Assembly: GCA_009782025.1 (NCBI GenBank)
Contig: WQUQ01000324.1
Location: forward strand, 1 to 8,685
Direction: 5' to 3'
From: Desulfobulbus sp.
GTDB taxonomy: Bacteria; Pseudomonadota; Gammaproteobacteria; Burkholderiales; Rhodocyclaceae
DNA length: 8,685 nt
Within the stretch, counting starts at the first letter, position 1, and each line of letters starts with the position of its first letter. Below, piece by piece: positions 7,801 through 8,685 of this stretch. Below the pieces are notes generated by a model. That model did not search any database and was not told the DNA's origin. It saw only the letters and a list, made by a program, of their open reading frames with translations. Made by a program: the position numbers and the translations under genes.

Positions 7801-8229
7801 GGGCTGAAGCTCGAAATCAGCGGCACGGTCGCCCCGGAAACCGACCGCGAAGGCTTGAAGCAAGTCGCCCTGGAACGCGCCGTGCGCACCGCCTGGCATC
7901 AGGACAAACCCGATGCCGACACGCGCGGCGCCCTGTCCGCCGATGATTACCCGACCTACCTGACGCAGGTATACAAAGCGGGTAAATTCCCCAAACCGCG
8001 CAACATGGTCGGTTTCTTGAAAGACCTGCCGGTCGAGGACATGGAAAAACTGATCCTCGCCAATACCACGATCAGCGACGACGACCTCCGGCAACTGGCC
8101 CGCAACCGCGCCGAGAACGTCCAGGAGTGGCTGATTCAGCAAGGCAAGGTCGCGCCGGAGCGCCTGTTCCTGGTGCCGCCCAAAGAGGCGACGGAACCTG
8201 GGGCGCGGGTTGATTTTGCCCTGAAATAG
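4900..8229 (+). CDS. DUF748 (AsmA-superfamily) envelope protein with OmpA-like C-terminal region
   Basis: The 1109-residue protein has a basic N-terminus, one membrane segment (about 27-46, AWALALFVLFGALGYFAA) and a very long periplasmic part. Residues 47-145 look like an AsmA N-terminus (LLVKQLSQHLHREVSIDAV). Repeated AsmA-like strands such as NGTVNFSDYFIKPNY (about 736-750) and the DUF748 block FGEPVASPDATQLPVNLAIS to SPFALLGSMFG (about 858-930) follow. From about 938, LDFAPGRARVG with LKLEISGTV and the ARNRAENV helix resembles an OmpA-type peptidoglycan-binding fold, though degenerate. Ala/Pro-rich linkers sit near 356-370, 479-497 and 696-726. AsmA-superfamily members such as YhdP, TamB and YdbH help move lipids to the outer membrane, so an envelope bridging or assembly role is likely but inferred. 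The ATG at 4900 gives a proper anchor although the Shine-Dalgarno is weak (GGTAGA). The gene stands alone, divergent from trxA. Confidence 0.88.
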   Translation: MTEALANTGNGAAHRKSLVQSSRVKRIGAWALALFVLFGALGYFAAPPLVKYLLVKQLSQHLHREVSIDAVSINPYALSARINGFAVRAADGREVAAFDALQVNLSAASLFKAALVADAIRLDGLRLEVVHEGEGRYDISDLLDEWSKPSEEPTKTPRFSLNNIELTGGRIVFDDRPKGVKHEISDINLALPFLSSLPYQAEILVEPRFSARVDGSLIELQGHSKPFDAQRESDLDLKLDGFQLASLQPYLPASLPLRIKAGQLDSSLRIVFKEVSAEVFSLAVQGGVRISALATDATDGEPLLGWKELAIDLDQADLINRQIAVRRVTLDSPEVGLRVNAQGEFNVLRLLDGLTGGKPASPPPASADAPALAWSLAEFALNNGLVRWRDESTAQPVAGELRQLQIKVGRLDSRLADPIEIPEIAYQIDFSERLRIEQMSLKGGRVDLPARRVDIAEIASTGARARLLRNRNGAIEWIAPPALKTTAPAAAAQASGNEQPWLARVERLNIDDLALRFEDRATTPAAVQELTGLRLAGENLGNEPGSKGQLSLAGQINKRGSLKVAGSVQAQPLDLALAVETQAIPLLPLQPYFAGLLNVELKAGQFSNKGETRISFGSDGLRAGYRGSATLGNFQTVDKANQSDFLRWKSLYFGAVDFNLQPLTINVGEIALSDFFARVILNDQGHLNLQDIIVRQEAAPAPAAASETPAPVAAAAVTSAAPARPPMQIGKITLQNGTVNFSDYFIKPNYTVNVTKLAGRVTGLSSQEGTVADLDLRGAYAKSAPVHIEGKLNPLAARSYLDLKASVKGVDLTGFSPYSGKYAGYAIEKGLMSLDLAYKLENQQLTADNKIFIDQFTFGEPVASPDATQLPVNLAISLLKNNRGEIDVNLPISGSLDDPQFSVGGLVVRVIANLFVKAVTSPFALLGSMFGSSEELSRLDFAPGRARVGESEAKMLATLAKALNERQGLKLEISGTVAPETDREGLKQVALERAVRTAWHQDKPDADTRGALSADDYPTYLTQVYKAGKFPKPRNMVGFLKDLPVEDMEKLILANTTISDDDLRQLARNRAENVQEWLIQQGKVAPERLFLVPPKEATEPGARVDFALK

Positions 8230-8317
8230 ATCAATGTCATTGCGCATGCCAGAGGCAAATCCGCGACCGATCTGGCGTCACGCCCGACCGCTTGATCTGG
8301 CGCTGGTTTCCAGCCCG

Positions 8318-8332
8318 TGCTAGAATGCGCCC
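8318..8332 (+). promoter_or_regulatory. promoter of the tRNA pair
   Basis: An extended -10 element TGCTAGAAT (8318-8326) is followed by a GC-rich discriminator GCGCCC and leads straight into tRNA-Pro at 8337, with a predicted start near 8333. The discriminator is of the type seen in stringently controlled stable-RNA promoters. The -35 is poor: TTGATC at 8292-8297 lies too far away (23 bases), so the extended -10 probably compensates. Confidence 0.5.
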
Positions 8333-8336
8333 TTGT

Positions 8337-8413
8337 CGGGGCGTAGCGCAGCCTGGTAGCGCATCTGCTTTGGGAGCAGAGGGTCGTGAGTTCGAATCCC
8401 ACCGCCCCGACCA
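8337..8413 (+). tRNA. tRNA-Pro (anticodon UGG)
   Basis: The 77-base gene folds as a full cloverleaf. The seven-pair acceptor stem is CGGGGCG/CGCCCCG, with discriminator A and an encoded CCA. The D stem is GCGC/GCGC and the anticodon stem TCTGC/GCAGA, with loop TTTGGGA giving TGG at positions 34-36. The T stem GTGAG/CCCAC around TTCGAAT has one A-C mismatch. UGG-tRNA-Pro can read all four CCN codons when U34 is modified. Confidence 0.97.
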
Positions 8414-8486
8414 TGACCTCGCGCGCTCGTCGCCCAACTGCAATCGCTGGCATCCAGGGGGCGCTGTGGTCAGGCTGCCAGACCAA

Positions 8487-8563
8487 GTCCCGATAGCTCA
8501 ACTGGATAGAGCAGTGACCTTCTAAGTCACCGGTTGCGGGTTCAATTCCTGCTCGGGACGCCA
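8487..8563 (+). tRNA. tRNA-Arg (anticodon UCU)
   Basis: The 77-base gene has acceptor stem GTCCCGA/TCGGGAC with an encoded CCA, D stem GCTC/GAGC, anticodon stem GTGAC/GTCAC with loop CTTCTAA (TCT at 34-36), and T stem GCGGG/CCTGC with one G-U pair. It reads the rare AGA/AGG codons. It lies 73 bases after tRNA-Pro on the same strand and is probably cotranscribed with it, since no promoter is evident between them. Confidence 0.97.
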
Positions 8564-8582
8564 TCTCCCCATCTCCATCTCC
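8561..8582 (+). repeat. 8-bp tandem repeat at the tRNA-Arg 3' end
   Basis: CCATCTCC occurs twice (8561-8568, 8569-8576) and a third partial copy ATCTCC follows (8577-8582). The first unit uses the CCA end of tRNA-Arg. The tract is pure C/T/A on the plus strand and could come from slippage. No intrinsic terminator hairpin follows. Confidence 0.6.
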
Positions 8583-8629
8583 GCGCTAGGGCATTTTTCG
8601 TTCAGGTATTTACGTATCACTCGCTCCAT

Positions 8630-8685
8630 CGTCATTCTGCGCGGAGCGAAGCGAAGTCGCAGAATCCAGACGCCGCATGGATTCC
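8630..8685. repeat. palindromic dispersed repeat (REP/MITE-like), cut by the right edge
   Basis: The sequence begins CGTCATTC and contains the inverted repeat ATTCTGCG (8634-8641) / CGCAGAAT (8658-8665) around a purine-rich loop with GCGAAGCGAAG. It continues with a second palindrome AATCCA (8663-8668) / TGGATT (8678-8683). This layout is that of intergenic repeats common in proteobacterial genomes, which usually end in a mirrored GAATGACG. The far end is outside the window. It lies downstream of the tRNA genes, a usual place for such elements. Confidence 0.6.

Noticed and set aside
5662..8247. 861-codon open frame on the minus strand
   Set aside because: It lies entirely antisense to the well-supported DUF748 gene. 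Its product is low-complexity (rich in G, A, D, R, Q) with no recognisable domain, as expected from GC-rich codon bias on the opposite strand.
1..8685. CRISPR array, prophage or defence system
   Set aside because: No regular spaced repeats, integrase, phage or toxin-antitoxin genes are visible; all long reading frames are assigned to ordinary families.

Overview
The window is a GC-rich stretch of chromosome from a Gram-negative proteobacterium, most likely a betaproteobacterium of the Rhodocyclales type (Dechloromonas/Azonexus/Accumulibacter-like). This rests on base composition, the trxA-rho-rpmE order, the style of the DUF748 protein and the tRNA-Pro/tRNA-Arg pair. The exact genus is inference. 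No phage, plasmid or defence genes are visible. Most of the window is housekeeping.

Left part, all on the minus strand (read from high to low coordinates): trxA (thioredoxin), rho (transcription terminator), rpmE (ribosomal protein L31, zinc-binding form), a 540-residue membrane glycosyltransferase of the ArnT/PMT-like GT-C superfamily, cobU/cobP (cobinamide kinase/guanylyltransferase of late B12 synthesis), and perhaps the first 15 codons of another gene running off the left edge. A strong intrinsic terminator closes rpmE, and a good sigma70-type promoter lies between rho and rpmE. The trxA-rho spacer holds two hairpins followed by a strikingly C-rich, G-poor stretch, which suggests Rho autoregulation.

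Right part, plus strand: a 288-bp divergent spacer, then a 1109-residue DUF748 (AsmA-superfamily) envelope protein with an N-terminal membrane anchor and an OmpA-like C-terminal region. Next come a tRNA promoter with a GC-rich discriminator, tRNA-Pro(UGG) and tRNA-Arg(UCU), both with encoded CCA. The window ends in a small 8-bp tandem repeat and the beginning of a palindromic dispersed repeat (REP/MITE-like) cut by the right edge.

The genes do not form one pathway. trxA, rho and rpmE are a conserved information/redox neighbourhood, the GT-C enzyme and the DUF748 protein are envelope functions, and cobU belongs to cofactor synthesis. I found no convincing new multi-gene system. The most interesting signals are regulatory: the rho leader, the direct repeat between the rpmE terminator and the glycosyltransferase start, and the altered first-loop motifs of the glycosyltransferase.
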